The notes below the pieces were generated by a model. That model made no database searches and had not been told where the DNA came from. It saw nothing but the letters and a program-made list of their open reading frames with translations. Below are positions 17,162 to 25,131 of a DNA stretch of 64,000 bases, one piece after another. The stretch spans positions 1,922,001-1,986,000 of the forward strand of contig CAWAHD010000001.1 of NCBI GenBank assembly GCA_963781785.1, read 5' to 3'. Source of the DNA: CAWAHD01 sp963781785 (GTDB taxonomy: Bacteria > Planctomycetota > Planctomycetia > Isosphaerales > Isosphaeraceae). Every line of letters begins with the position of its first letter. Within the stretch, counting starts at the first letter, position 1. A program made the translations under genes and the position numbers.

Positions 17162-19765
17162 TCACCTCAGGGGCCGGCCCAACTGCTTGACGACTTGACC
17201 TGCTCTGTCGAGAGTTTGCTCTACATATCTCTGGATTCGTACATCCAGGGAATCATCCTGCTGTTTCCTTTGGGCGACCTCAGTGTCGGACGGCAAGCGG
17301 TTTGATAAGTCGTTCTTCTTCCGTTCGCCGATAGTCTCCTGGAGGCGCGAGGTGGCTGCCTCGAGTCTCTTGATCATGTCCTCCTGCCGCTCCGCCATGG
17401 TGTCGTTAGGTATTTCCAGATAAATGCGCATGAAAAATCCTTTAATGCATCCGATGTAGGCATCCAGTATGGTGGCGAGCCGATAGGCGTCGATGCGGAT
17501 CATCCTCTGCGCATCGCCGAGGATGCGGTCGGCGACGGTCGGGCATCCGCGCGGGGCGGCCTCGAGACCGAGGAAGGGGATCGGCGTACCCCTCTCGAGC
17601 ACGGTAGTCCAGACCGACATAGCGATCGCCGAGAGCTTCCTCTGGAAGAACCACGTCATCCATCCCACGTGCCGTCGGCGGAGAGAAAGGATTTGGTCGG
17701 CACGGTTGAGGTACGAGCAGGCGTCCTGAACCAGGGACCTGACGCGGCGTAGCGGGAGTTCGCGGTCGCTCGCCTGGGCTTCGAACCGGCCCCTCAACTC
17801 CTTGCTGTTCCTCCGCCAAGCGTCGTTATCGAACCGCTCGCCTTCGTAGCATGCATTGAGTTCGCAGAATGCGGCCTCGATGGGTTCGTTCGAAAACCAT
17901 GGGAGCCGGATCTCGTTCGCCTCGGTCAGCTTGACCTCGGCGCGGTGGAGCTCGATGATCGCCAAGTCGACGTTCAGGCGGCGGGGGTCGTAGAGACCGA
18001 GCGCGGCCTCAGAGTCGGCCAAGAGCACCATTGCCTCGTCCGGACGACCGAGCCGGCCTCGGCATAGCCCCTCGTGCATCAAGAGCCGGCTTTGGCACCA
18101 GAGGGCGAGGATGGTATCGTGCGAGTCCGGCGCGTGATCGTTCCACCGGATCGCTTCTACCACGCGCTTCGCGACCCCGATCCAGTCGATGATCCGCTCG
18201 TAGCGCCGCCGCAACTCCGAAAAACCCGTAACCCGGAGCCGGGTCCGATCGAAGATTGATCTTGCCTGTTTGATGAGCTTGGCTTTTTCGGCATTGGTCA
18301 GCACGTGCGGAGGCAACAAGCCCGGGAGTTGCTTCTTGAGGGCCGACACGGCCCCGGCCTGCGTACTGGGCAGCGTCGTCTCGCCCTCGTCCGCGAGGCG
18401 GTTTCCACCGGCGTCGAAGGTCCGGACGTGGAGCAAGCCGTTGTTGGCGATGCCGACGATGACGAGGTTGTTTGCCGAATCCGGTACTCCAGAGCCATCT
18501 CCCCAGGATATCAGTCGGAGGTCAAGCCGGAGCCGGGCGATCAAGCCGAGTTCCTGCATCTCCAGGGAAACGATCTGCTCCAGCAAACGGGCGACCTCGA
18601 CCCGCAGCCGCTGCTGCTGGGCAACGACGTGTCCAAGGACTTGGGGCCGGCCCTCGCACGCCTTAGCCAAGTGCTGGAATAGCTCAAGAATCCTGTCCGA
18701 CGGCTCGGGCGGGTCAGACGTGTTGTCCACGGCCCGTAGGGCGTAGTCGCGCAGGCGCTCTCCGATCGCCTCCCACTGATCGACGATCGTCCGAGCCTTC
18801 TCGGGCGTCTCGTCGGTGATCGACAGCGCCGCCCGCAGGAAGGATCGCCGGGCTGATACGTACGACCGGGAGGCGATCCCCAGCATCCCGTTCCAGCGCC
18901 ACCACCTCATCCATTCGAGCCACGACTCGCCGAGGTCCGTTCGCTCCTGGCACGCGGAGGACTGGTCACTCGGCGAGGCCGATTCCGGTCCGCCCTCGGA
19001 ACCCTGGCCCGCCATCTCGCGGAGCATTTTGTTAGTCGCTTGCCCCTTGGGATATTCCTTGACGTCTAGGCCGTCCCCCGAGAAGAGCGCCCGCAATTCC
19101 TGCTGGCGATTATAGGCCAGCCGATCCTCGCCGACCTCCCGAGCGATCGTCCGCATGGCCTCGGTGCAGCGGATCCTCAGCCGTCGAGTCGCCGCCAGTG
19201 CGGCCTCGGCGGTCGCTTTGGACAACTCGATGGCGAGGGCCGGCCGGATCTTTTCGTCGATCTGTTTGCACCGCTCGCTGCGCAGGTCCCCGAGTCGGCG
19301 GCAACTCCCGCGGGAATAGCCCTGGGTCTGGACGAGAAAGGCGTTGGCGTGCAGCAGGGAGGAAGCCCAGTCGATCCGGTCGGTGGCCGCCCTCATCAGG
19401 TCCAGCCCGGGTGCCTGCGGAACTGGCCGCATCGCCGATCGGATGAGCTCCTCCGCCGACCGGATGGCGTGATAGCTCGCCTCAAACACGGCCCCGGGGA
19501 ACCGGGAAGCGGCGAGGATCCTACGATACCAATGAGCCAACTGCCAGTGAATCTCTGGCGCCTCCCTGTCGGGATCCCACTCCACGATGAGTGTCTGGAA
19601 ATCGAGTTCCTGGACGTCCGTGGCGATTGCCGTGCCCCGGGCATCCAGGAGCTCCTTCCGGAAATCCTCCGGCCGGAATAAGGCCCGGCGGAGCGTCGTG
19701 CGGGTGCGGGAGTGGATCCAGACGAACCCGCCGGGCTTGCGGCGGACCAACCCGCGACCCTCCAA
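17162..19765 (-). CDS. C-terminal half of the SIR2-STAND-like protein (helical repeats), in a shifted frame
   Basis: 867 residues in this frame; the first codon is only a TTG within a longer open frame that extends upstream to about 19858. The product is almost all alpha-helical, with repeated helix pairs of TPR-like spacing (for example KATAEAALAATRRLRIRCTE, EAMVLLADSEAALGLYDPRR). There is a short beta-rich insert with NNLVIVGIANNGLLHVRTF. It starts with a winged-helix-like piece (WIEELEGRGLVRRKPGGFVW) that continues the NTPase module of the upstream frame. One base removed near 19858 joins both parts into a protein of about 1,680-1,700 residues. It is therefore probably the sensor part of the neighbour rather than a separate gene. 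Confidence 0.7.
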   Translation of the reverse strand: MEGRGLVRRKPGGFVWIHSRTRTTLRRALFRPEDFRKELLDARGTAIATDVQELDFQTLIVEWDPDREAPEIHWQLAHWYRRILAASRFPGAVFEASYHAIRSAEELIRSAMRPVPQAPGLDLMRAATDRIDWASSLLHANAFLVQTQGYSRGSCRRLGDLRSERCKQIDEKIRPALAIELSKATAEAALAATRRLRIRCTEAMRTIAREVGEDRLAYNRQQELRALFSGDGLDVKEYPKGQATNKMLREMAGQGSEGGPESASPSDQSSACQERTDLGESWLEWMRWWRWNGMLGIASRSYVSARRSFLRAALSITDETPEKARTIVDQWEAIGERLRDYALRAVDNTSDPPEPSDRILELFQHLAKACEGRPQVLGHVVAQQQRLRVEVARLLEQIVSLEMQELGLIARLRLDLRLISWGDGSGVPDSANNLVIVGIANNGLLHVRTFDAGGNRLADEGETTLPSTQAGAVSALKKQLPGLLPPHVLTNAEKAKLIKQARSIFDRTRLRVTGFSELRRRYERIIDWIGVAKRVVEAIRWNDHAPDSHDTILALWCQSRLLMHEGLCRGRLGRPDEAMVLLADSEAALGLYDPRRLNVDLAIIELHRAEVKLTEANEIRLPWFSNEPIEAAFCELNACYEGERFDNDAWRRNSKELRGRFEAQASDRELPLRRVRSLVQDACSYLNRADQILSLRRRHVGWMTWFFQRKLSAIAMSVWTTVLERGTPIPFLGLEAAPRGCPTVADRILGDAQRMIRIDAYRLATILDAYIGCIKGFFMRIYLEIPNDTMAERQEDMIKRLEAATSRLQETIGERKKNDLSNRLPSDTEVAQRKQQDDSLDVRIQRYVEQTLDRAGQVVKQLGRPLR

Positions 19766-22163
19766 CTCTTCGATCCATTGGGTCGCGCTGTCTTTTCCTT
19801 CCGCCCCCGGCGGCAGGGCCGCGCCCCCACAGGCTTCCGACCAGATGGTCGCGAGGTAGCGCCGTCCTCTGCAGCGAGATGAGCGCCTGGAGGAACTTCC
19901 TCCGCTGCTTACGGTCGTCCCTGCCGTGGCTCTGCTCTTTTGCCCAGCGCAGGACCTCGATGACGGATTTGACCTCCCGGACCTCCGCGCAGTCCGTGGT
20001 CAGCTCGACGAGCGAGGCCCCCAGGCCCTCTGCCAGGATCTGCTCGACAAGGACGGACTTCCGGGTCGCGCTCCTCTGACGGCACATCAGGATGACCGAG
20101 ATGAGCGGCGATCTTGGCCCGCACAGCGCCGCGATGAACTGGAGGAAGCGAGGGCAGTTGTTGGACTCGTCATCACTCCTCAATCGACCCCCTTCGGAGG
20201 TCAGGTCGTCCAGCCAATCATTCGGTGGGAGCTCCTTCTGATCCGGCTGGCGCTCGTCGATGAGGTTCGTGCCCGGTGTCTCTCGGGCGTTGAGGAAGAA
20301 GACCCACTTCCTATTGGCGTCCTTGACCAAGCCGATGATCTCTTCGGCCTGAACCTGGGGGTGCTTGCGGACGTGCACGGGAAGGGGGCTGCTCTGCCCG
20401 GCCCGGTAATTCACGGCGTCGAGAAGCTGCTCGAAGAGATCGTCGGTGCTCCATACGTCGTTCATGTCAAGCCAGATGGCCACCTGCTCGACGCGGATCT
20501 GCTCGAATACCCTGGCGCAGGCCGTGGTGATCCCGGTGTTCGCTGACGCCGTTGCGCCGCCTCCCTCGACCGGGCGGCCCTTCTCTTGGACCGCTGAGGT
20601 GGCGACGATTAACTTGTGATACTGGTAGCCCCGGTCCTGGATCCGGTCGAGACGCTCCTTTACCGCTTTGCTGTACTCCTCGCCGGCCCTGCTGCGCTCC
20701 CGCGGCACGTCCGATCCTCCGGGGCTGACGACCCGTGGCATGGGTGGCATCGAGAGCCTTGAGGCGAAGGGGTAGATGATGCCTGAGGTGGGAATGCCGC
20801 GGCGGATCGTCTGATACAGCTCGGTGAACAAGAGCCCGTAATCGGGGTGCCTGAGGATCTGGAACGTCTCTGGCTCCAAGGCCGACTCCTGGGCAAACTT
20901 CTTGACCTCCACAAGGTCCCTGGGCGTGTAGCACAGCCAAAACACCTGGAATCCCTTCTTGAGGTGCCGACACGCGTGCTCGATGAAGGCCCGTGTTCGG
21001 CGCTCGGAGGCCGCCACCCCCATGACGAGAAGATGATTGCCGTGCTCGAATCTCTCGCTCGTCAGCGGCTGTCGGACGGGTGGCTGTCGGCCGGGTTCAG
21101 TTCGGCGGCTCGTGAGGGAGCCGCTCGGCAGGCCCTCGGCCAACCGGAGGCGCTCCCTGGGCAAGAGCAGGTACTCAAGGAAGCGCCAGCGGTCGGATTC
21201 TACCGGGAGAGCGTCGAGCGTGTAGTCCACCCGAAGCGAGTAGAGGTTGCCGTGCATCTTGATCAGCGACCTCTTCTCCTCCAATGCCGACCAGGGAGGG
21301 AGGCTGCTGGCCATGTGAACCTCGAAGACCGAGAGCGGATTCCTCATCTCCCGGAAGGCACTCTCCAGCAGGTCGTCGAAATTGGTTGTCAGGATGATGT
21401 CCAGGCGGAGGTGGGTTGCCAGTGTGGCGAGCATCCGGTGGCCGAGCGTGGGCTGGCGGCCGCTTATAGCTCGGCGGATGCCGCTGTCGATCACTTCGGC
21501 ATCCGGGGCGTCCAGCGCCAGTCCGTACTCGACCTCCCCCTCGATTCCTTTGATCTCACGCACGATCCGCGACAGAAAGACCAATGCCCCGCGCCATTCA
21601 GCCAGGTCCCCCACCGCCTGCTGGAAGATCAGGGTCTCCGGGCTCCACGGCTGCTCCCGCCGTCGAGTGTGCTCGTTGCTGATCTGCCTCAGCCAATCGT
21701 CCCGGGTGAATTGGTTGCGGATGGTGAACGGCGGCCAATGGTCGGTCCGAGGATTCCACGGGCGTTTCCCCGGCTCGCCGACTCCCAGAGCCATGGCGAT
21801 GCAGGCGTGCAGATAGTGGTGCAGCTCTGTGACGAGCGGCGTCCCCGACGGCGCCGACATCCCCGCTCCGATGAAGGGAACGAATCCATACCCGTGATCG
21901 AGGGCCTCGCGGATCCTCCCTATGAATTCCTGCGACGACTTGGTGTTGACTATCTCCTCGGGCTGATTGAAAACATGATAGCCCGGCTTTTCTCCTTCCT
22001 TGGTGGCCTCCGAATCCTGGGGGACCGCCGCGGCGCCGGACATGCTTGAAGGGCCCGCTCCACCATCCGTCGAGGCTCCGCCAGGGCTCCCGGGCGCAAC
22101 CCAGCCCGACATTCCAGGCACGACCTCCCCGAGCTGCCGGCCGTCGAGCTTTGCCACCTCCAT
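19521..22163 (-). CDS. SIR2-domain, degenerate STAND-like NTPase protein, possible anti-phage or NLR-like protein (N-terminal part)
   Basis: The open frame begins at 22307, and ATG 22163 is the first plausible start; an AGGAGG site 8 bases before ATG 22291 is in another frame, so the true start is uncertain. Counting from 22307, a SIR2 (NAD-binding) domain has FIGAGMSAPSGTP (about 145-157), ILTTNFDDLLE (305-315, Asn and Asp) and IKMHGNLY (349-356, catalytic-type His). A STAND-like region follows. Its Walker A position reads GGGATASANTGITTA (583-597), with Ile where Lys is expected, and KWVFFLNARE (667-676) resembles Walker B without its Asp. Residues after about 817 are out of frame; the natural continuation is the frame ending at 17162. 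SIR2-NTPase-repeat proteins are known NAD-depleting anti-phage proteins; that role is inferred here. Confidence 0.75.
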   Translation of the reverse strand: MEVAKLDGRQLGEVVPGMSGWVAPGSPGGASTDGGAGPSSMSGAAAVPQDSEATKEGEKPGYHVFNQPEEIVNTKSSQEFIGRIREALDHGYGFVPFIGAGMSAPSGTPLVTELHHYLHACIAMALGVGEPGKRPWNPRTDHWPPFTIRNQFTRDDWLRQISNEHTRRREQPWSPETLIFQQAVGDLAEWRGALVFLSRIVREIKGIEGEVEYGLALDAPDAEVIDSGIRRAISGRQPTLGHRMLATLATHLRLDIILTTNFDDLLESAFREMRNPLSVFEVHMASSLPPWSALEEKRSLIKMHGNLYSLRVDYTLDALPVESDRWRFLEYLLLPRERLRLAEGLPSGSLTSRRTEPGRQPPVRQPLTSERFEHGNHLLVMGVAASERRTRAFIEHACRHLKKGFQVFWLCYTPRDLVEVKKFAQESALEPETFQILRHPDYGLLFTELYQTIRRGIPTSGIIYPFASRLSMPPMPRVVSPGGSDVPRERSRAGEEYSKAVKERLDRIQDRGYQYHKLIVATSAVQEKGRPVEGGGATASANTGITTACARVFEQIRVEQVAIWLDMNDVWSTDDLFEQLLDAVNYRAGQSSPLPVHVRKHPQVQAEEIIGLVKDANRKWVFFLNARETPGTNLIDERQPDQKELPPNDWLDDLTSEGGRLRSDDESNNCPRFLQFIAALCGPRSPLISVILMCRQRSATRKSVLVEQILAEGLGASLVELTTDCAEVREVKSVIEVLRWAKEQSHGRDDRKQRRKFLQALISLQRTALPRDHLVGSLWGRGPAAGGGRKRQRDPMDRRVGGSRVGPPQARRVRLDPLPHPHDAPPGLIPAGGFPEGAPGCPGHGNRHGRPGTRFPDTHRGVGSRQGGARDSLAVGSLVS

Positions 22164-22307
22164 GGGCTCGCCCGGCGCGGGCCGGGACTCGTGACCGGCG
22201 ATGCCTGGTCTCTCCCCACACCGTCCGTCCCCCTCCGCGATCGACCACCCCGCGCCGCTTCGTCGCCGCGCGTCGCCCGTTGCCGAGTCATCTCGATTCC
22301 TCCTCAT

Positions 22308-22878
22308 CTATTACACAACCACATCCAAAAAACATATTGTACCTAGGCGCGAGACGACTCGGGAGTGGCGAGCGGGTAGTCCATGCGGTGGGGCTGACCC
22401 TCGTCCGCATCGTCGGCTCCCGACCTCGCGGCGGCGTGTCCGCAGGTAATCGTTCACGAGTCGAAGGTGACACGCGTAGAGAAAGAAGGGATGAGATTCA
22501 ATCCAGCCGGCCTCGGGCCATGTCCAACTTCGGAAGAAACTGGGTGGCGGCGGCCACGCCTAACCGCCGGAGCACGAGGATCAGCATTTGGATTACCAAG
22601 TGACCGGACATCTGACCTTTCGCCCTGAATTACTTCCGCGTCGTCGGACCAACGCGCAAGACCGCTCCAAGGCCAAGCCTGACGAAGTTGTTCAAACTCC
22701 TGTCGCAACGCTGAGCGGTCGAGCTGCGAGCCGCCCAACAAATGCTGATGCCGTTCGCGCGGCCGAAATCGTCCTAACCCATTGAGTCATTTGCAAGCTC
22801 GCTGATTGACAGGCCGACTTTGGCCCGTCACTATCGATGCGTCTTCGTGAAAGAATCACAAGTTCGCCGGCTAAACAC
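22308..22878. other. Intergenic region with part of a segmental duplication
   Basis: The part from 22641 to the gene at 22879 is nearly identical to 34345-34579 (for example GACCGCTCCAAGGCCAAG and AACCCATTGAGTCATTTGCA). It begins inside the 3' end of repeat R1. The rest, 22308-22640, is divergent upstream DNA of the SIR2 locus with an A+T-rich patch at about 22300-22350 that may hold its promoter. Confidence 0.5.
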
Positions 22879-23403
22879 ATGGCTCAAATCGTCTTCGTTG
22901 CCACCGATGACGACCTTCAGGTGGTATGGGAAATGATCCTCACCGAGCTACGGATGACCGCGTATCCCGATCCTTGGTTCGGGGACTTGCCGGCACCGGG
23001 TCTCAAGACGCGGGCGGATGTTGCGGCAAATCTCGCCCAGTATCCGTCCGTGGCGCCGGGACTCGGCTACCACCTGACTTCGCCGGAATGGAGCGTTGAG
23101 CCCCTGAAGCACCACCTTTGCGATGACAATCCGAACTTTACGCCACACTGGTACGTCAGCCCGCGGTACGGTGGCCCTTCGATCCAGTTCATTCCGAGGT
23201 TCGGTTTTCCGTCGCACACGAAGCCGGACGAGATCATCTCCGGAATGTTCAGCGATTACCCGTACTATTACTCCGCCATCGATCATCGAGAGATCATTGA
23301 GCGGCCAGCCGGCTTGGTCGCAACGATGAAGACCATCAGCCAGAGGCTGCGCTCGCTCGGCAAGACCGTCCGGGCGCCGAGCGGGCGCGGGCCATTGCGA
23401 TGA
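22879..23403 (+). CDS. Unrecognised family B protein, intact copy
   Basis: 174 residues from ATG 22879 (MAQIVFVATDDDLQVVWEMI). The N-terminus looks like the first strand and helix of an alpha/beta fold. Later segments read YPDPWFGDLPAPGL, LGYHLTSPEWSVEPLKHH, NFTPHWYVSPRYGGPSIQF and GMFSDYPYYYSAIDHREIIE. It is rich in Pro, Tyr and Trp, with no signal peptide or membrane helix. No family is recognised. The second copy at 34580 is split by an insertion sequence. A conserved non-coding block precedes both copies, so the regulatory region was duplicated with the gene. Confidence 0.7.
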   Translation: MAQIVFVATDDDLQVVWEMILTELRMTAYPDPWFGDLPAPGLKTRADVAANLAQYPSVAPGLGYHLTSPEWSVEPLKHHLCDDNPNFTPHWYVSPRYGGPSIQFIPRFGFPSHTKPDEIISGMFSDYPYYYSAIDHREIIERPAGLVATMKTISQRLRSLGKTVRAPSGRGPLR

Positions 23404-23730
23404 GCGGCGCTTTGACAGCCCACGGCGCGGGTATGGTCTTGCGGACTGGCGACATCATCTACTCTCTGATTGCGGGTCGCCGGCGGACCAAGCATTGCAC
23501 TTGACTGGACCGGCGCTCCGGTTTTTCGAGAGATCACGGTTCTTGCAGCCGGCCCGGCAAGTCAACGCGGTTGTTCCCCAGGCGCGCGTCGGTCGGATCG
23601 ACCGAAGCCTTTCTCCTCGGTTAACCCATACCCAGCATTTCATCTCTGCGTCTAGCGAATACCCCACTTGCCGGGAACGCGACCCTGACCGTGTTCGTCG
23701 CCAACACTCCACCTCGTCGTCGACGAGGTC
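23404..23730. other. Spacer between family B and family C genes
   Basis: 327 bases conserved at 37010-37334 and partly at 28940-29210 (GATCGACCGAAGC, then CCCAAACCCAGCGATTCATC). No credible gene is seen; the conservation at three loci may only reflect shared descent. Confidence 0.4.
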
Positions 23731-24066
23731 GTGCCGGTCGCCAGACACCGGTTCCGCGTCCGGGTCTGGGGCCGCACCGACTCTCAACCCCTCGTGCTGC
23801 TGTCACAGGTCCGCGGCGACGTGCCGCCCGACTTGTGCAGCAGTGCGCCTGCCATACTCGTGCTCAGGACGTTTCTGGGCTACCCGGCCGTGATGCCAGC
23901 CTTCTACGAGCTGAGTCGCTGGGCCGGCCAGCTCCAGGCGTTCCGGGTTAGCTACGACACCATCGGCTCTCGCCTGTGCCCGATCCTCGTCAATCCCCGT
24001 TACGAACCGCTGGCGCGCAAGTCACTCGAGCAGGTCTTCGGGTTGAGGCCAGACACCCTCAACTGA
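23731..24066 (+). CDS. Unrecognised family C protein, copy 1
   Basis: 111 residues from GTG 23731. The body reads VARHRFRVRVWGRTDSQPLV, LCSSAPAILVLRTFLGYPAV and FYELSRWAGQLQAFRVSYD. The copy at 29212 has an extra N-terminus (MPTLHLVVDEVV) with its own ATG and ribosome site. Here the same codons exist upstream, but the ATG is replaced by GCC, so this copy may start later or be damaged. The stop is 13 bases before a methyltransferase fragment with a good ribosome site, so the two were probably an operon. Function unknown. Confidence 0.55.
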   Translation: MPVARHRFRVRVWGRTDSQPLVLLSQVRGDVPPDLCSSAPAILVLRTFLGYPAVMPAFYELSRWAGQLQAFRVSYDTIGSRLCPILVNPRYEPLARKSLEQVFGLRPDTLN

Positions 24067-24079
24067 AAGGAGCACCCTG

Positions 24080-24267
24080 ATGGCGCGTATTGCATCGGTC
24101 CTCAAGCAGGGCTTCTACCCTGCGCCGCCGGAGGCGATCGCCGGTATCCTCCGGCACCTGAAGATCCCGGACCCACCCCCCGACCACAAGCTCAGGCCAG
24201 GGGATATCAGCATCCTCGATCCATGTGCCGGTGAAGGAAAGATCCTCGGATCCTCGCAGCCTTGCCC
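24080..24267 (+). pseudogene. DUF6094-type methyltransferase, N-terminal fragment
   Basis: ATG 24080 follows an AAGGAG site. About 56 residues are well conserved: MARIASVLKQGFYPAPPEAI, then ISILDPCAGEGK, the SAM-binding motif I of plasmid- and island-borne N6-adenine methyltransferase-like proteins of the DUF6094 kind. After GEGKIL the sequence runs directly into the start of the family A gene. The catalytic motif IV and everything after are missing. A deletion fused the two genes; the fragment cannot be active. Confidence 0.7.
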
Positions 24268-24690
24268 GTGGTCCACGGGTCGGGCACGCTGCCATACCGG
24301 ATCGTCATCCGTGATCTGGGCCACCAGCACTTCGTCCACACCCAGGTCTTCGAGCCCGGGGAGGGGCCATGGTATCACCAGGGAAATTACTTCCCCGAGC
24401 GGTGCGATGCGCCAACCTCCGGTGAGTCCGACGCCGAGGCGCTGCGCAAGGCTTGGACTCGGCTCGAGGAGCGGACCCGGCAGTCGCTGCGCATGGAGCC
24501 GCCGCCGACCGGGAGGCTGGCCGATTTGTCGGACATCGCCGAGACGATCATCAACGCCCTTCTGCCGGACGACGAGGACGATTGCCGGGAGCTCATCGGC
24601 GACGACTATCAGCTCCAGTCGGACATCGAGACCTTCGAGCAACTCACGGGCAAGGTGATACAGCCCGAGGACGTCGAACGGTCACTCTGA
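24268..24690 (+). CDS. Acidic protein, unrecognised family A, copy 2
   Basis: 140 residues from GTG 24268, aligned with GTG 16075 of copy 1. It shares LPYRIVIRDLGHQHFVHTQV, YHQGNYFPERCDAPTSGESD and the acidic PDDEDDCRELIGDDYQLQSD. Near the C-terminus (FEQLTGKVIQPEDVERSL) it is shorter than copy 1, lacking the segment NSPISGAENELEDIK. It sits directly behind the methyltransferase fragment and is followed by repeat R1 and then a kinase gene. Confidence 0.65.
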   Translation: MVHGSGTLPYRIVIRDLGHQHFVHTQVFEPGEGPWYHQGNYFPERCDAPTSGESDAEALRKAWTRLEERTRQSLRMEPPPTGRLADLSDIAETIINALLPDDEDDCRELIGDDYQLQSDIETFEQLTGKVIQPEDVERSL

Positions 24691-24812
24691 GCGGGCAAGC
24701 GCCTGGCTGTGGTTTCGCCGCCAGGGCCGCTCGTGTCACCTTGTTGCGGGCACGGAGATTGATTCCTGCCCGTATCCCGAAAGCACGTCGGTGTGTCGGA
24801 TCGACGCGCGCA
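24691..24812 (+). repeat. Dispersed repeat R1, copy 2
   Basis: Begins right after the family A stop (TCTGAGCGGGC) and ends at CGGATCGACGCGCGC. It is homologous to 16537-16660 and 34237-34362. Confidence 0.75.
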
Positions 24813-25131
24813 ATCGTTGATTCCACGGCGCCCACTCCGTACATTGGGGCGAGAGAGTCATGGAACTCTCGATTTCGGGTCCCTCTCGTGCCTTGGTAGA
24901 GCAAGCAGGCAAGAAGTAAAGCCCGGCGGTGGGCGTTGCTACCGGCGTGCGCGATCATCGCACGGTGACGCACCCACCCGGGGACGATCGCGGCTGTCCG
25001 ATGACGCTCGGCGGCACGTATGGAAATGCATGGCGGACTTGCGATAATCCGGCCGACGGGACCCAGTTCCAGGGCCGGCCCCAGAGACTGGGGCCTTCGC
25101 CCGATCGGTCACCGACGATCGGAGCCATGTC
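24813..25131. other. Leader region of a kinase gene
   Basis: About 320 bases upstream of the kinase. The first part (GATTCCACGGCGCCCACTCC) is weakly similar to 29685-29720, which also precedes a kinase of the same family. No RNA motif was recognised. Confidence 0.35.

Larger units (their letters stand above)
22641..23990 (+). repeat. Segmental duplication, copy 1
   Basis: About 1.35 kb nearly identical to 34345-37600 once the insertion sequence at 34970-36866 is taken out. It includes the family B gene (22879), a 330-base spacer and the family C gene (23731). Differences are scattered single bases and small indels, so the duplication is fairly recent. Confidence 0.85.

Noticed and set aside
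20847..22049. 400-codon open frame on the plus strand
   Set aside because: Antisense to the SIR2 domain, which shows its catalytic motifs on the other strand.
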